Part shown: positions 14,676-22,912 of the stretch, piece after piece
How positions within the stretch are numbered: the first letter of the stretch is position 1
Layout of the letters: every line of letters starts with the position of its first letter
DNA from: an uncultured Bacteroidales bacterium
Lineage (GTDB): Bacteria > Bacteroidota > Bacteroidia > Bacteroidales > Paludibacteraceae
DNA: 25,612 nucleotides
Reading direction: 5' to 3'
Assembly (NCBI GenBank): GCA_934725535.1
Contig: CAKVBV010000033.1
Coordinates: 1-25,612, forward strand
The notes under the pieces: generated by a model
Seen by the model: the letters and a program-made list of their open reading frames with translations, nothing else
What the model was told of the DNA's origin: nothing
Database searches by the model: none
Program-made: the position numbers and the translations under genes

Positions 14676-16976
14676 ATGAATATAGTAAGAAAGGAGATTA
14701 CTCTCCCGGACGGTCGTGTCATCACGCTTGAGACCGGCAAACTTGCCAAACAAGCGGACGGCGCAGTGATGGCGACCATCGGCAACACTATGGTGCTTGC
14801 CACAGTATGCAGCGCGAAAGACGCTGTTCCCGGTACGGATTTCATGCCGCTGACCGTGGAGTACAAAGAGAAATTTGCCAGTGCAGGTCGTTTCCCGGGT
14901 GGTTTCACCCGTCGCGAGGGTAAGGCATCGGACTACGAAATCCTGATTGCCCGCCTGATTGACCGTGCATTGCGCCCGTTGTTCCCCGCTAATTATCACG
15001 CAGAGACGTTTGTGAACGTAACGATGTATTCGGCAGACGGTGTGGATATGCCGGAGTCGATTGCCGGTTTGGCAGCAGGTGCGGCATTGGCATGCTCGGA
15101 CATACCTTTTGAGGGTCCCGTGTCGGAGGTGCGCGTAGCCCGCGTGGACGGCAAGATGGTCATCAACCCGACCTTTGAGCAGTGCGAGAAGGCTGACCTC
15201 GAACTGATGGTGGCTGCCACCTACGACAACATCATGATGGTGGAGGGCGAGATGAAAGAGGTGCCCGAATCAGTGATGCTGGAGGCTATCAAGGCGGCTC
15301 ATGAGGCTATCAAGCCCGAGTGTCTGGCTATCAACGAGATGATGAAGGCTTACGGCAAGGAGACCAAGCGCGAGTACTGCCACGAGGTGAACGATGACGA
15401 GTTGAAGCAGGCTGTACATGATTATAGTTACGCACGCGCGTACGCACAGGCAACGGCTGCCGACACCGACAAGCACCACCGCGAGGAGATGTTCGCGCAG
15501 ATTTGCGAGGACTTCAAGACCGACAAGGCTGACTATATGGCACAGCGTGCCGAGGCATTAGGCATTGATATAGAGGAAGTTGCAGCATTGGTGGAGCGTT
15601 ACTACCACGATGTGGAGAAAGAGGCTATGCGCCGCGCCGTGCTTGACGAGGGCAAGCGTCTGGACGGCCGTAAGACCACCGACATCCGTCCTATCTGGTG
15701 CGAGGTAAGTCCATTGCCCGGACCTCACGGGTCTTCGATATTTACACGCGGTGAGACGCAGGCTCTGGCTACCGTTACACTGGGTACCAGCCGCGATGAG
15801 AAGTTGGTGGACGAGGCTCTGATACAGGGTACCGACCGCTTCCTGCTTCACTATAACTTCCCGCCGTTTGCAACAGGCGAGGCTAAGGCACAGCGTGGTA
15901 TAGGCCGTCGTGAGATTGGGCATGGTAATCTGGCTTGCCGTGCGCTGAAGAATATGGTGCCTGCCGACTTCCCGTACTGCATCCGCGTAGTGAGTGATAT
16001 TCTGGAGTCCAACGGTTCATCGTCGATGGCTACGGTTTGTGCCGGCACGCTGGCACTGATGGACGCCGGTGTGCCTATCAAGAAGCCCGTCAGTGGTATT
16101 GCGATGGGTATGATTTCGGAGTTGGTGGACGGCAAACTCAACTATAAGATACTGAGCGACATCCTCGGTGATGAGGACCACCTCGGTGATATGGACTTCA
16201 AGACCACGGGTACGCGCGACGGTCTGACCGCCTGCCAGATGGATATCAAGGTGGACGGTCTGAGTTACGAGGTGCTGGAAGCCGCTTTGGCACAGGCACA
16301 TCAGGCACGTATGTATATCATGGACAAGTTGCTTGAGACGATGCCCGAACCGCGCAAAGACCTGAAGCCGCAGGCTCCGCGTATCGTGTCGTTCCTGATA
16401 CCGAAGGATATGATTGGTGCTGTGATTGGTCCCGGCGGGAAGATAATACAAGGTATTCAGGCTGAGACAGGTGCTGTGGTGAGCATCGACGAGATAGAGG
16501 AAGGCGGCAAGGTAGAGGTAGCATCGAACAACAAAGAGGCTATGGACGCTGCTGTTGCCAAGATTAAGGCGATTGTGGCTCTGCCCGAGGTAGGAGAGGT
16601 ATATGAGGCTACTGTGAAGTCGATTATGCCGTATGGCTGCTTCGTGGAGTTCATGCCGGGCAAGGAAGGTCTGCTCCATATCTCGGAGATTGATTGGAAA
16701 CGCTACGACACCATGGAGCAAACGGGTATCCAGGAGGGCGACAAGATTATGATTAAGTTGATGGAGGTGGACGAGAAGACGGGCAAGTTCCGCCTGAGTG
16801 CCAAGGCACTGAAGGAGAAACCCGCTGACTATGTGGAGCCTGAGCGTCCTGCACGTGCACCCCGTGGCGACCGTGGAGCGCGTCCTGAGCGTCGTGGTCC
16901 CCGTCCGGAGCATCGCGATGAGCGTCCCCGCCGTGCCCCAGAAGCCGACGGTGCCCGCCTCGACCGCAGACACTAA
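14676..16976 (+). CDS. pnp: Polyribonucleotide nucleotidyltransferase (PNPase)
   Basis: A 766-residue phosphorolytic 3'-5' exoribonuclease that releases nucleoside diphosphates and takes part in mRNA decay. In order: first RNase PH-like domain (MNIVRKEITLPDGRVITLETGKLAKQADGAVMATIGNTMVLATV, with FPGGFTRREG), an all-helical linker, second RNase PH-like domain (about 330-550, with RTDIRP-like KTTDIRPIWCEV, HYNFPPFATGE and SDILESNGSSSMATVCAG), KH domain (about 565-630, IGPGGKIIQGIQAETGAVVSID), S1 domain (about 638-710, YGCFVEFMPGKEGLLHISEI), and an Arg/Pro-rich tail of about 50 residues. An in-frame GTG at 14610 would add 22 unlike residues; the ATG at 14676 begins the conserved protein. The tail is longer than in enterobacterial PNPase and is probably disordered. 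Confidence 0.97.
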   Translation: MNIVRKEITLPDGRVITLETGKLAKQADGAVMATIGNTMVLATVCSAKDAVPGTDFMPLTVEYKEKFASAGRFPGGFTRREGKASDYEILIARLIDRALRPLFPANYHAETFVNVTMYSADGVDMPESIAGLAAGAALACSDIPFEGPVSEVRVARVDGKMVINPTFEQCEKADLELMVAATYDNIMMVEGEMKEVPESVMLEAIKAAHEAIKPECLAINEMMKAYGKETKREYCHEVNDDELKQAVHDYSYARAYAQATAADTDKHHREEMFAQICEDFKTDKADYMAQRAEALGIDIEEVAALVERYYHDVEKEAMRRAVLDEGKRLDGRKTTDIRPIWCEVSPLPGPHGSSIFTRGETQALATVTLGTSRDEKLVDEALIQGTDRFLLHYNFPPFATGEAKAQRGIGRREIGHGNLACRALKNMVPADFPYCIRVVSDILESNGSSSMATVCAGTLALMDAGVPIKKPVSGIAMGMISELVDGKLNYKILSDILGDEDHLGDMDFKTTGTRDGLTACQMDIKVDGLSYEVLEAALAQAHQARMYIMDKLLETMPEPRKDLKPQAPRIVSFLIPKDMIGAVIGPGGKIIQGIQAETGAVVSIDEIEEGGKVEVASNNKEAMDAAVAKIKAIVALPEVGEVYEATVKSIMPYGCFVEFMPGKEGLLHISEIDWKRYDTMEQTGIQEGDKIMIKLMEVDEKTGKFRLSAKALKEKPADYVEPERPARAPRGDRGARPERRGPRPEHRDERPRRAPEADGARLDRRH

Positions 16977-17047
16977 GCAAAAGGAAACATTCTCCTGCTG
17001 TTAACCGATAACTCTTGTCGGATAGTGGCAATGGGAATGGAAACAAA

Positions 17048-17086
17048 AGAGAGACTGTCTATAAGCGTAGGCAGTCTCTTTGTTGT
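17048..17086 (+). terminator. Terminator after pnp
   Basis: AGAGACTGTCTA (17050-17061) pairs with TAGGCAGTCTCT (17068-17079) with one G-T pair and a 6-nt loop, followed by TTTGTTGT. Confidence 0.75.
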
Positions 17087-17186
17087 GTGTAACTTTGTCC
17101 ATAAGGCGAATAGCTATAGAGTGGGGTGCTGTTTTGATACATAGACTTGACAATTTGAGAAATACAGGCGGAAAATACGCGGAGTT

Positions 17187-17218
17187 TTAGGCTGAATCAT
17201 TTATTTTTCCTAACTTTG
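17187..17218 (+). promoter_or_regulatory. Promoter of pfp
   Basis: TAACTTTG at 17211-17218 with a weak -33 element (TTAG, 17187-17190) at the usual 20-nt distance. It leaves a leader of about 100 nt before the ATG at 17321; no riboswitch-like structure was recognised in it. Confidence 0.65.
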
Positions 17219-17320
17219 CAGACAAATTGGGAGGTGTGCGGTCGGGGTATCCGAGGCGAGGAATTGGGGACAGGGAAGGAAGAAATCAAGGTATTAGTTT
17301 AATATATAAATTGTTAGGTT

Positions 17321-18979
17321 ATGACAATGTTGAAGAGTCCGCTACAAGTGGCACGCGCTTCGTATCAGCCGAAGATGCCTGCTGCTTTGCGCGGTCATGT
17401 GCGCCTCACCGAAGGCGAAAAGACACAATCCGTGGCTGACCATGCCGAGATTGAGAAACTGTTCCCCAACACCTACGGCATGCCCGTGATTGAATTCACC
17501 CAAGGCAAGGCGGGCGACATCGAGAACCTGCCTATGAATGTGGGCGTCATCCTGTCGGGCGGGCAAGCCCCCGGCGGACACAACGTGATTTGCGGTATGT
17601 TCGATGCCCTCAAACGCCTCAATCCCGAGAGCAAACTCTACGGTTTCTTGGGCGGTCCGAGCGGTCTGATAGAGGGCAAATACACACTTCTGACCAAAGA
17701 GGTGATTGACGAGTACCGAAACACGGGCGGCTTCGACATCATCGGTTCGGGGCGTACCAAGTTGGAAGAGACGTGGCAGTTCGACAACGGTATCGAGGTC
17801 TGCAACAAGTTGGGTATCAAGGCTATCGTCATCATTGGCGGCGACGACTCCAACACCAACGCCTGCGTCCTCGCCGAGTACTACCTGCAGAAGAAATGCG
17901 GCATTCAGGTCATCGGCTGCCCCAAGACTATTGATGGCGACCTCAAGAACAAGATGATTGAGACCTCTTTCGGCTTCGACACCGCATGCAAGGTCTATTC
18001 CGAGTTGATTGGCAACATACAGCGCGACGCCAATTCCGCCAAGAAATACTGGCACTTCATCCGCCTTATGGGACGCTCCGCCAGCCATATCGCCCTCGAG
18101 TGCGCACTCCAGAGCCAACCGAATATCTGCCTCATCTCCGAGGAAGTGGAAGCCAAGAACATGACCCTCAACGACGTCGTAGAGCAGATTGTGGAGGTCA
18201 TCGTGGACCGTGCGAATGCAGGTCTCAACTTCGGCAGTATCCTTATTCCTGAGGGGCTCATCGAGTTCATTCCCGCTATGCGCGTGCTTATTCAGGAACT
18301 CAACGACATGCTCGCACAGAACGAGGACTTCGCTTCTCTCGAAGGCGACGATGCCAAGCGTGAGTACGTCAAGTCCATGCTTTCGCCCGCGTCGTGCGAA
18401 CTCTACCGCTCGCTGCCGAAAGGTATCGCGCGTCAGTTGACCCTCGACCGCGACCCTCACGGCAACGTGCTTGTCAGCCAAATCGAGACGGAGAAACTGC
18501 TCATCGAGATGGTAGGCAAACGCCTTGCACAACTCAAAGCCGCAGGCGTGTACAAAGGCAAGTTCGCTGCCCTCAACCACTTCTTCGGCTACGAGGGTCG
18601 TTGCGCTATCCCCAGCAACTTCGATGCCGACTACTGCTACAGCCTTGGCGTGACGGCTGCGCACCTCATCGCTGCCGGCAAGACGGGCTATATGTCCATC
18701 GTCCGCAACCTCACCAAGCCTGCTGCCGAGTGGATAGCAGGCGGTGTGCCTATCACCATGATGATGAACATGGAACGCCGCAACGGCAAGATGAAGCCCG
18801 TCATCCAAAAGGCTCTCGTGGACCTCAACGGCAAGCCCTTCAAGTACTTTGCCGCACATCGCGCTGAGTGGGCTGACCCCAACCTCAGTTACATCTACCC
18901 GGGTCCTATCCAGTACTACGGCCCCTCCGAAGTATGCGACCAACCTACCCGCACGCTCATGCTTGAGCACAAGGAATGA
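17321..18979 (+). CDS. pfp: Pyrophosphate-dependent 6-phosphofructokinase
   Basis: A 552-residue enzyme that phosphorylates fructose 6-phosphate using PPi in a reversible glycolytic step. MNVGVILSGGQAPGGHN (about residues 72-88) is the phosphate-donor loop, GGDDSNTNA carries the GGDD signature whose second Asp marks PPi rather than ATP use, and PKTIDGDL holds the catalytic aspartate. MGRSASHIALECALQ and the later FFGYEGRCAIP are substrate-site motifs. The length fits the long group of PPi enzymes found in Bacteroidetes, spirochaetes and plants. Its last four bases overlap the start of the next gene (ATGA), so the two are translationally coupled. A second in-frame ATG lies two codons into the gene. 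Confidence 0.96.
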   Translation: MTMLKSPLQVARASYQPKMPAALRGHVRLTEGEKTQSVADHAEIEKLFPNTYGMPVIEFTQGKAGDIENLPMNVGVILSGGQAPGGHNVICGMFDALKRLNPESKLYGFLGGPSGLIEGKYTLLTKEVIDEYRNTGGFDIIGSGRTKLEETWQFDNGIEVCNKLGIKAIVIIGGDDSNTNACVLAEYYLQKKCGIQVIGCPKTIDGDLKNKMIETSFGFDTACKVYSELIGNIQRDANSAKKYWHFIRLMGRSASHIALECALQSQPNICLISEEVEAKNMTLNDVVEQIVEVIVDRANAGLNFGSILIPEGLIEFIPAMRVLIQELNDMLAQNEDFASLEGDDAKREYVKSMLSPASCELYRSLPKGIARQLTLDRDPHGNVLVSQIETEKLLIEMVGKRLAQLKAAGVYKGKFAALNHFFGYEGRCAIPSNFDADYCYSLGVTAAHLIAAGKTGYMSIVRNLTKPAAEWIAGGVPITMMMNMERRNGKMKPVIQKALVDLNGKPFKYFAAHRAEWADPNLSYIYPGPIQYYGPSEVCDQPTRTLMLEHKE

Positions 18980-19671
18980 CCCGCGCCGGATTGTTGATTA
19001 TCAACCTGTTATTGTTTGGTTCGAGTGTCTGCCTTGCGCAGTACTCGGACCAACAATTGTATCGTGCCTACCTCCAGCGCGATATGCATATCTGGGAGGC
19101 ATATCTTGCCGATACTGATTTCGCCCAAGCCCCTCTTGACGAGCAACTGCGCTACCTCAACTACCAATACGGCTATGTGGCGTATGCCATCAGCATCAAC
19201 CACGACAACGCCCGCCAACTGCTCACCGACTACGAGGCAAACCTTGAGGCACTTCGTCCCCGACTCCCCGAAGCCACCTACTTGGCATATAAGGCGGGGG
19301 CAAGCAGTTATGAGTTGTCGCTAAACCATTGGTTGTTTGGCAAGTATGGAAAACAAATCTACTCCGAGGTGAACCGTGCCCTGTCTGCCGACCCTGACAA
19401 CCCTCTCGCACAGACTATGAAAGGCAACGTGGAGTTCTACAGTCCGATGGGCAGCAAACACGAAGCCCTCAAGCACTATGAGAAAGCCGACAGCCTATAT
19501 CGCGCACAAGGCGTATCGCCCTGGCTGTGGAACGTGCGGGCGATGCAATTCACTCTGGTTCAATGTATTGACAAGACGCAAAGCCGAGAGGCGGCTACCG
19601 AAAAAAGTCGTGATATATTAGCAGAAGAGCCTGATTTCCGTACACTCAAGGAATTGTATGCACAAGAGTAG
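18976..19671 (+). CDS. Secreted alpha-helical repeat (TPR-like) protein, function unknown
   Basis: A 231-residue protein with a signal peptide (MTRAGLLIINLLLFGSSVCLA, cleavage near residue 22 before QYSDQQ). The mature part is helical and TPR-like: YLNYQYGYVAYAISINHDNARQLLTDYEANLEAL, TYLAYKAGASSYELSLNHWLFGKYGKQIYSEVNRALSADPDNPLAQTMKGNVEFYSPM and EALKHYEKADSLY. NPLAQTMKGNVEFYSP followed by a conserved-looking AL..YEKA pattern suggests a periplasmic scaffold or accessory protein. It overlaps the pfp stop by 4 nt, so its synthesis depends on the upstream gene, although the products act in different compartments. No specific family is recognised. Confidence 0.8.
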   Translation: MTRAGLLIINLLLFGSSVCLAQYSDQQLYRAYLQRDMHIWEAYLADTDFAQAPLDEQLRYLNYQYGYVAYAISINHDNARQLLTDYEANLEALRPRLPEATYLAYKAGASSYELSLNHWLFGKYGKQIYSEVNRALSADPDNPLAQTMKGNVEFYSPMGSKHEALKHYEKADSLYRAQGVSPWLWNVRAMQFTLVQCIDKTQSREAATEKSRDILAEEPDFRTLKELYAQE

Positions 19672-19753
19672 GATTCGTGAATGACAACGCGAACTGCGCT
19701 GCCAAGAGACTTACCCCAACACTACTTCAAAGGAGAGACTTATTATAACGATG

Positions 19754-19772
19754 ACGACGCGAGCCGCGTCGT
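19754..19772 (-). repeat. GC-rich palindrome copy R6 (core only)
   Basis: Core ACGACGCGAGCCGCGTCGT followed by CCCCC, in the convergent gap between the TPR-like gene and the outer-membrane gene. No second hairpin. Confidence 0.85.
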
Positions 19773-19806
19773 CCCCCGATTCCCCCCTAACCGCTCTATA
19801 ATGAAA

Positions 19807-19834
19807 AGCGGTCCGGCATCCCTGCCAAACCGCT
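19807..19834. terminator. Hairpin between convergent genes, possible bidirectional terminator
   Basis: AGCGGT pairs with ACCGCT and GGCA with TGCC around TCCC, with two mismatches. It is followed by a T-rich stretch on the plus side. Confidence 0.5.
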
Positions 19835-19966
19835 CCTTCTAACCATTTTCAAAATCCTATTCGTAGATAGAGAGCCTATCCACTTTATTTGTATGCCCAA
19901 ATTACTTTCTAAATATGTTCTATCGGAGAGAAATATCTTCTCTGTTAGAATTTGTGGCGTATCCTA

Positions 19967-20446
19967 TTAGAATTTGTAGCGTACGCCAAGGGTGATACCG
20001 GTATAGAGACCATAGCCGTAGAAGCCGGCTCCACCGTTGCCGAACCATGCGCCGATGTTAGGGCGATAGTCGAACGACAACTCCAGCGGGAACCAGAAAT
20101 CATAAGCCACACCGCAGTGACCTACCACACCTGCATAACCCGTACCTCCCCACCAGAAACCTGCGCCACCACCGACGCCAAGGCACCAGTTCCACTCACC
20201 TTTGTTGTTCCAAGGGATAGAAGTGTTGAAGGGGTTAATCCAATCGTAGGTACAAGTAGCACCAATACCCCAAGCAAATCCGGGGAACTCAACTGCCAAG
20301 TCAATCATGTTGGCTGCACCCAAGTTGTGTTGGTAAGAAACGGACAGACCATAACCGAGGTTAGCACCGATTGCACGTGGTTGTGCAACTGCTGTTGCTA
20401 CGCCGAGAACTGCCATAACAGCAACTAAAAAGAGACTTTTCTTCAT
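19967..20446 (-). CDS. Small outer-membrane beta-barrel-like protein
   Basis: A 159-residue exported protein. A signal peptide (MKKSLFLVAVMAVLGVATAVA, cleavage near residue 21) is followed by alternating hydrophobic and polar strands rich in Gly, Trp and Tyr (IGANLGYGLSVSYQHNLG, GGAGFYGYGLYTGITLGVRYKF). The final residue is Phe, as in outer-membrane barrels recognised by the BAM complex. The size suggests about eight strands, like OmpX/OmpW-type barrels; four Cys are present in the mature chain. It has its own promoter. A 17-bp sequence covering the last codons and the stop is repeated, with one mismatch, 22 bp downstream (19945-19961). The precise family and function are not recognised. Confidence 0.78.
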   Translation of the reverse strand: MKKSLFLVAVMAVLGVATAVAQPRAIGANLGYGLSVSYQHNLGAANMIDLAVEFPGFAWGIGATCTYDWINPFNTSIPWNNKGEWNWCLGVGGGAGFWWGGTGYAGVVGHCGVAYDFWFPLELSFDYRPNIGAWFGNGGAGFYGYGLYTGITLGVRYKF

Positions 20447-20541
20447 AATACTATTACTTTAATTAATTAAAACTTTTATTCTTTGCTTGTTGTATCAACT
20501 GTGGCTCTACTTGTGGGGATAAGCCACACGAAAATATCGCA

Positions 20542-20573
20542 CAAAGGTACAATATATTTGGAATATGTGCAAG
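20542..20573 (-). promoter_or_regulatory. Promoter of the outer-membrane protein gene
   Basis: Minus strand CTTG (20570-20573), 20-nt spacer, TACCTTTG (20542-20549), about 95 nt upstream of the ATG. Confidence 0.78.
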
Positions 20574-20682
20574 GAAATGGGAACTTTTCCTTGTTTTTGT
20601 GGTATGCGGGAAGGATACTTTGATGATGCGAGCCGATAAGGAGTTCTGCTCAAGCCACAGAGATTTGCCTCCAACCTCTAAC

Positions 20683-20718
20683 TGCGCCGTTGGCGCATAA
20701 CGACGCGAGCCGCGTCGT
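20683..20718 (-). repeat. GC-rich palindrome copy R7 with second hairpin
   Basis: Core at 20700-20718, second hairpin TGCGCCgttGGCGCA at 20683-20697. It lies 15 nt after the ldhA stop codon and may also act in termination. Confidence 0.85.
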
Positions 20719-20733
20719 CTCCCATGCGTAGCA

Positions 20734-21753
20734 CTATTTGACCTCGTTGAGGAGGGGGAGGTCGGCAAAGAAGTCGCGGATGTTCTGCAGAGTGGTGGTG
20801 GCAATGTTCGTCAGCGCTTCGCGCGTGAAGAACGCCTGGTGGGACGTGAGCAGCACATTGTTAAAGGAGAGCAGGCGTGCGAGTACGTCGTCCTCGATGA
20901 TGGCATCGGAGACATCCTCGTAGAAGTAGCCGCCCTCTTCTTCATAGACATCGAGACCGGCAGAGCCGACATGGCGCGACTTGAGCCCATCGATGAGGGC
21001 TTCGGTGTCGATGAGTCCGCCACGACCGGTGTTGATAATCATCACCCCTTGCTTCATCTTGGCGATGGCTTCGGCGTTGATAAGGTGGTGGTTGTCCTTG
21101 GTGAGCGGGCAGTGCAGCGAGATGATGTCCGATTCGCGCAGAAGGGTGTCGAGGGGGACATACTCCATGTGGTTTTTGGCTGCGAAACCGTGGTCGGGAT
21201 AGAGGTCGTTGCCGAGGATACGCATGCCGAAGCCTTGCAGGATTTCGATGAGGACCTTGGCTATTTTGCCCGTTCCGATGATGCCAATGGTCTTGCCATA
21301 GAGGTCAAAGCCCATGAGACCCTGCAGGGAGAAGTTGCCGTCGCGTGTGCGCGTGGCCGCCCGTGGAAGGTGTCGGTTGAGGGCAAGGATAAGTCCAAGT
21401 GTGAACTCGGCAATAGCATGGGGCGAGTATGCGGGTACGCGGACTACACGGATGCCCGCTTGGGCTGCGGCGGCGAGGTCCACGTTGTTGAAGCCCGCAC
21501 AGCGTAGGGCAATGAGACGGACTCCGAGCCGTCCCATCTCGGTCAGGACATCGGCCGTGAGGATGTCGTTGACAAAGCAGCAGACGACCTCGGCTCCCTG
21601 CACGAGGAGGACGTTGTCCATGTTGGGATGGGCTTTGTAGTATTTGATTTCAAAGCCGTAAAGGGGTTTGCCCTGTTCGTCGAGGAGGGCGTTGACGGTG
21701 TCGAAGACTTGTTGGTCGTACTTTTTAGTACCAAAGAAGGCTATACGTTTCAT
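20734..21753 (-). CDS. ldhA: D-lactate dehydrogenase (2-hydroxyacid dehydrogenase family)
   Basis: A 339-residue NADH-dependent enzyme that reduces pyruvate to D-lactate. Family motifs in order: RCAGFNNVD (substrate/catalytic-domain side), YSPHAIAEFTLGLILALNRH, the Rossmann motif GKTIGIIGTGKIAKVLIEIL (about residues 150-170), INTGRGGLIDTEAL with the catalytic Arg region, SAGLDVYEEEGGYFYED with the acidic partner, and LTSHQAFFTREAL with the catalytic His. The YEEE...YFYED insertion is typical of LdhA-type D-lactate dehydrogenases rather than other members. It stands alone, with palindrome copies on both sides (R7 after its stop, R8 before its start). No TAnnTTTG box was found upstream. Confidence 0.93.
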   Translation of the reverse strand: MKRIAFFGTKKYDQQVFDTVNALLDEQGKPLYGFEIKYYKAHPNMDNVLLVQGAEVVCCFVNDILTADVLTEMGRLGVRLIALRCAGFNNVDLAAAAQAGIRVVRVPAYSPHAIAEFTLGLILALNRHLPRAATRTRDGNFSLQGLMGFDLYGKTIGIIGTGKIAKVLIEILQGFGMRILGNDLYPDHGFAAKNHMEYVPLDTLLRESDIISLHCPLTKDNHHLINAEAIAKMKQGVMIINTGRGGLIDTEALIDGLKSRHVGSAGLDVYEEEGGYFYEDVSDAIIEDDVLARLLSFNNVLLTSHQAFFTREALTNIATTTLQNIRDFFADLPLLNEVK

Positions 21754-21800
21754 AGATTCTATATGCTTATGTCTTATTTTTTCTAATCATTCTTATCTTG

Positions 21801-21824
21801 ACGACGCGAGCCGCGTCGTCCCCC
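21801..21824 (-). repeat. GC-rich palindrome copy R8 (core only)
   Basis: Core at 21801-21819 followed by CCCCC, 48 nt upstream of the ldhA start; no second hairpin. Confidence 0.85.
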
Positions 21825-21855
21825 ATGCACTGCATCGTCCCCGATTATCCTCCCG

Positions 21856-21954
21856 CTATCCACTCGTTATCCACTCGTTAATCACATACTAATCACATAC
21901 TAATCACATACTAATCTCATACTAATCACATACTAATCTCATACACTTAACCCG
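21856..21954 (+). repeat. 11-bp tandem repeat array with CTTAACCCGA end
   Basis: Eight 11-bp units: two of the type (C/T)TATCCACTCG, then six of the type (C/T)TAATCACATA or CTAATCTCATA, followed by CACTTAACCCG. The period is close to one DNA turn. The same units and end motif occur in opposite orientation at 14106-14193. Confidence 0.88.
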
Positions 21955-22124
21955 ATGAAGACCCGAAGACCTCCCAAAAGACTCCCACAAAAGACCTCCC
22001 CAACCCCTCCAAGGAAGGGGCTCAATAGAGAAAGGTAAGATAGTACCATTGAGGTTCATAGTATGGTAAATAATGGCGACAAAGATAATGACTTTTGCTG
22101 AAATGCGCAAATTACAATAGCGGA

Positions 22125-22156
22125 TTTGCGTATATGAAGAAAGATTTGTACCTTTG
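22125..22156 (+). promoter_or_regulatory. Promoter of the acyltransferase gene
   Basis: TTTG (22125-22128), 20-nt spacer, TACCTTTG (22149-22156). It excludes the upstream in-frame TTG at 22154 as a start. Confidence 0.85.
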
Positions 22157-22180
22157 CAAACCATTTATTTTGAGCCGATT

Positions 22181-22825
22181 ATGGACCGATATACGTTTGC
22201 GAAGATAGCGCGGTTTGTGCTGCACCTGCATTATAAGGTGGAGACGGAGGGTATGGAATGTATGCGGGACGGGCGTGTGCATCTGGTGCTGCCCAATCAC
22301 CCTGCGTTCATTGACCCGCTGATACTGTTTTCGGAGTGCGGTGAGGTGCCTTTGCGTCCGATGGTGGACGAGCGGTTTTTTCGTAAAGCATTGTTTCGCA
22401 AAGTGTTAGGTATGGCGGACGCTATCGTGGTTCCCGACCTTGAGAAGACGCGCGACCGCGAACACGGGGCTGAACAGGCTATGCGGCTGACGAGTATTGC
22501 GGTGGAGAGTTTGGCGGCGGGAAAGGAGATTGCATTCTATCCGTCGGGGCACGTGAAGTTGGTGGACAGAGAGGTGATAGGCAACCGCCGTCTGGCCTAC
22601 GAGGTGTGCCGGCAACTGCCTGATGGTGTGGAGGTTGTGATGGTGCGGACACGCGGTTTGGAACAGAGCCACTGGAGTAAGTTGAAGCCGAAGAATATCC
22701 GCCTCAGGAGAACGGTGCGGATGCATTTTGAGGTGATGACGGAGGAGGTGAAGGCGTGGGCAGAGACGTGCAACAGGCGGGAGTTTAATGAGCACCTCGA
22801 AGAGTGGTACAACGCGGGGAATTAA
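22181..22825 (+). CDS. PlsC-like lysophospholipid acyltransferase
   Basis: A 214-residue membrane-associated acyltransferase. The catalytic H-x4-D box is NHPAFID (His40, Asp45), and FYPSGH at about 119-124 stands for the FPEGT substrate-binding box. PlsC-type enzymes transfer an acyl chain to the sn-2 position of lysophosphatidic acid in phospholipid synthesis; some paralogues act on other lipids, and the variant boxes here leave the acceptor open. The ATG at 22181 lies 24 nt after the -7 box. The carboxylesterase gene follows after 87 nt; cotranscription is possible. Confidence 0.85.
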   Translation: MDRYTFAKIARFVLHLHYKVETEGMECMRDGRVHLVLPNHPAFIDPLILFSECGEVPLRPMVDERFFRKALFRKVLGMADAIVVPDLEKTRDREHGAEQAMRLTSIAVESLAAGKEIAFYPSGHVKLVDREVIGNRRLAYEVCRQLPDGVEVVMVRTRGLEQSHWSKLKPKNIRLRRTVRMHFEVMTEEVKAWAETCNRREFNEHLEEWYNAGN

Positions 22826-22912
22826 AAATTAAGAATGAAGAATTAAAAATGGCATGATATTCTCGGGTAACCGAGGATGATAGAGTAATTATTAATCATT
22901 AAAGCCTTAGTT

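Larger units (their letters stand above)
21754..22124. other. Intergenic region between ldhA and the acyltransferase gene
   Basis: It holds palindrome R8, the 11-bp array, and (21955-22025) a stretch of repeated ACCTCCC/ACTCCC motifs ending in a CCCCTCC...GGAAGGGG hairpin. No gene is visible. Confidence 0.7.

Noticed and set aside
17219..17320. Riboswitch in the pfp leader
   Set aside because: About 100 nt of leader, but no conserved riboswitch core or terminator/anti-terminator pair could be recognised.
17342..18970. Long minus-strand open frame (542 codons) opposite pfp
   Set aside because: Antisense shadow caused by codon bias of the conserved pfp gene; no family motif in the translation.
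21856..21954. CRISPR array
   Set aside because: The 11-bp units are contiguous without spacers, and no cas gene is present.
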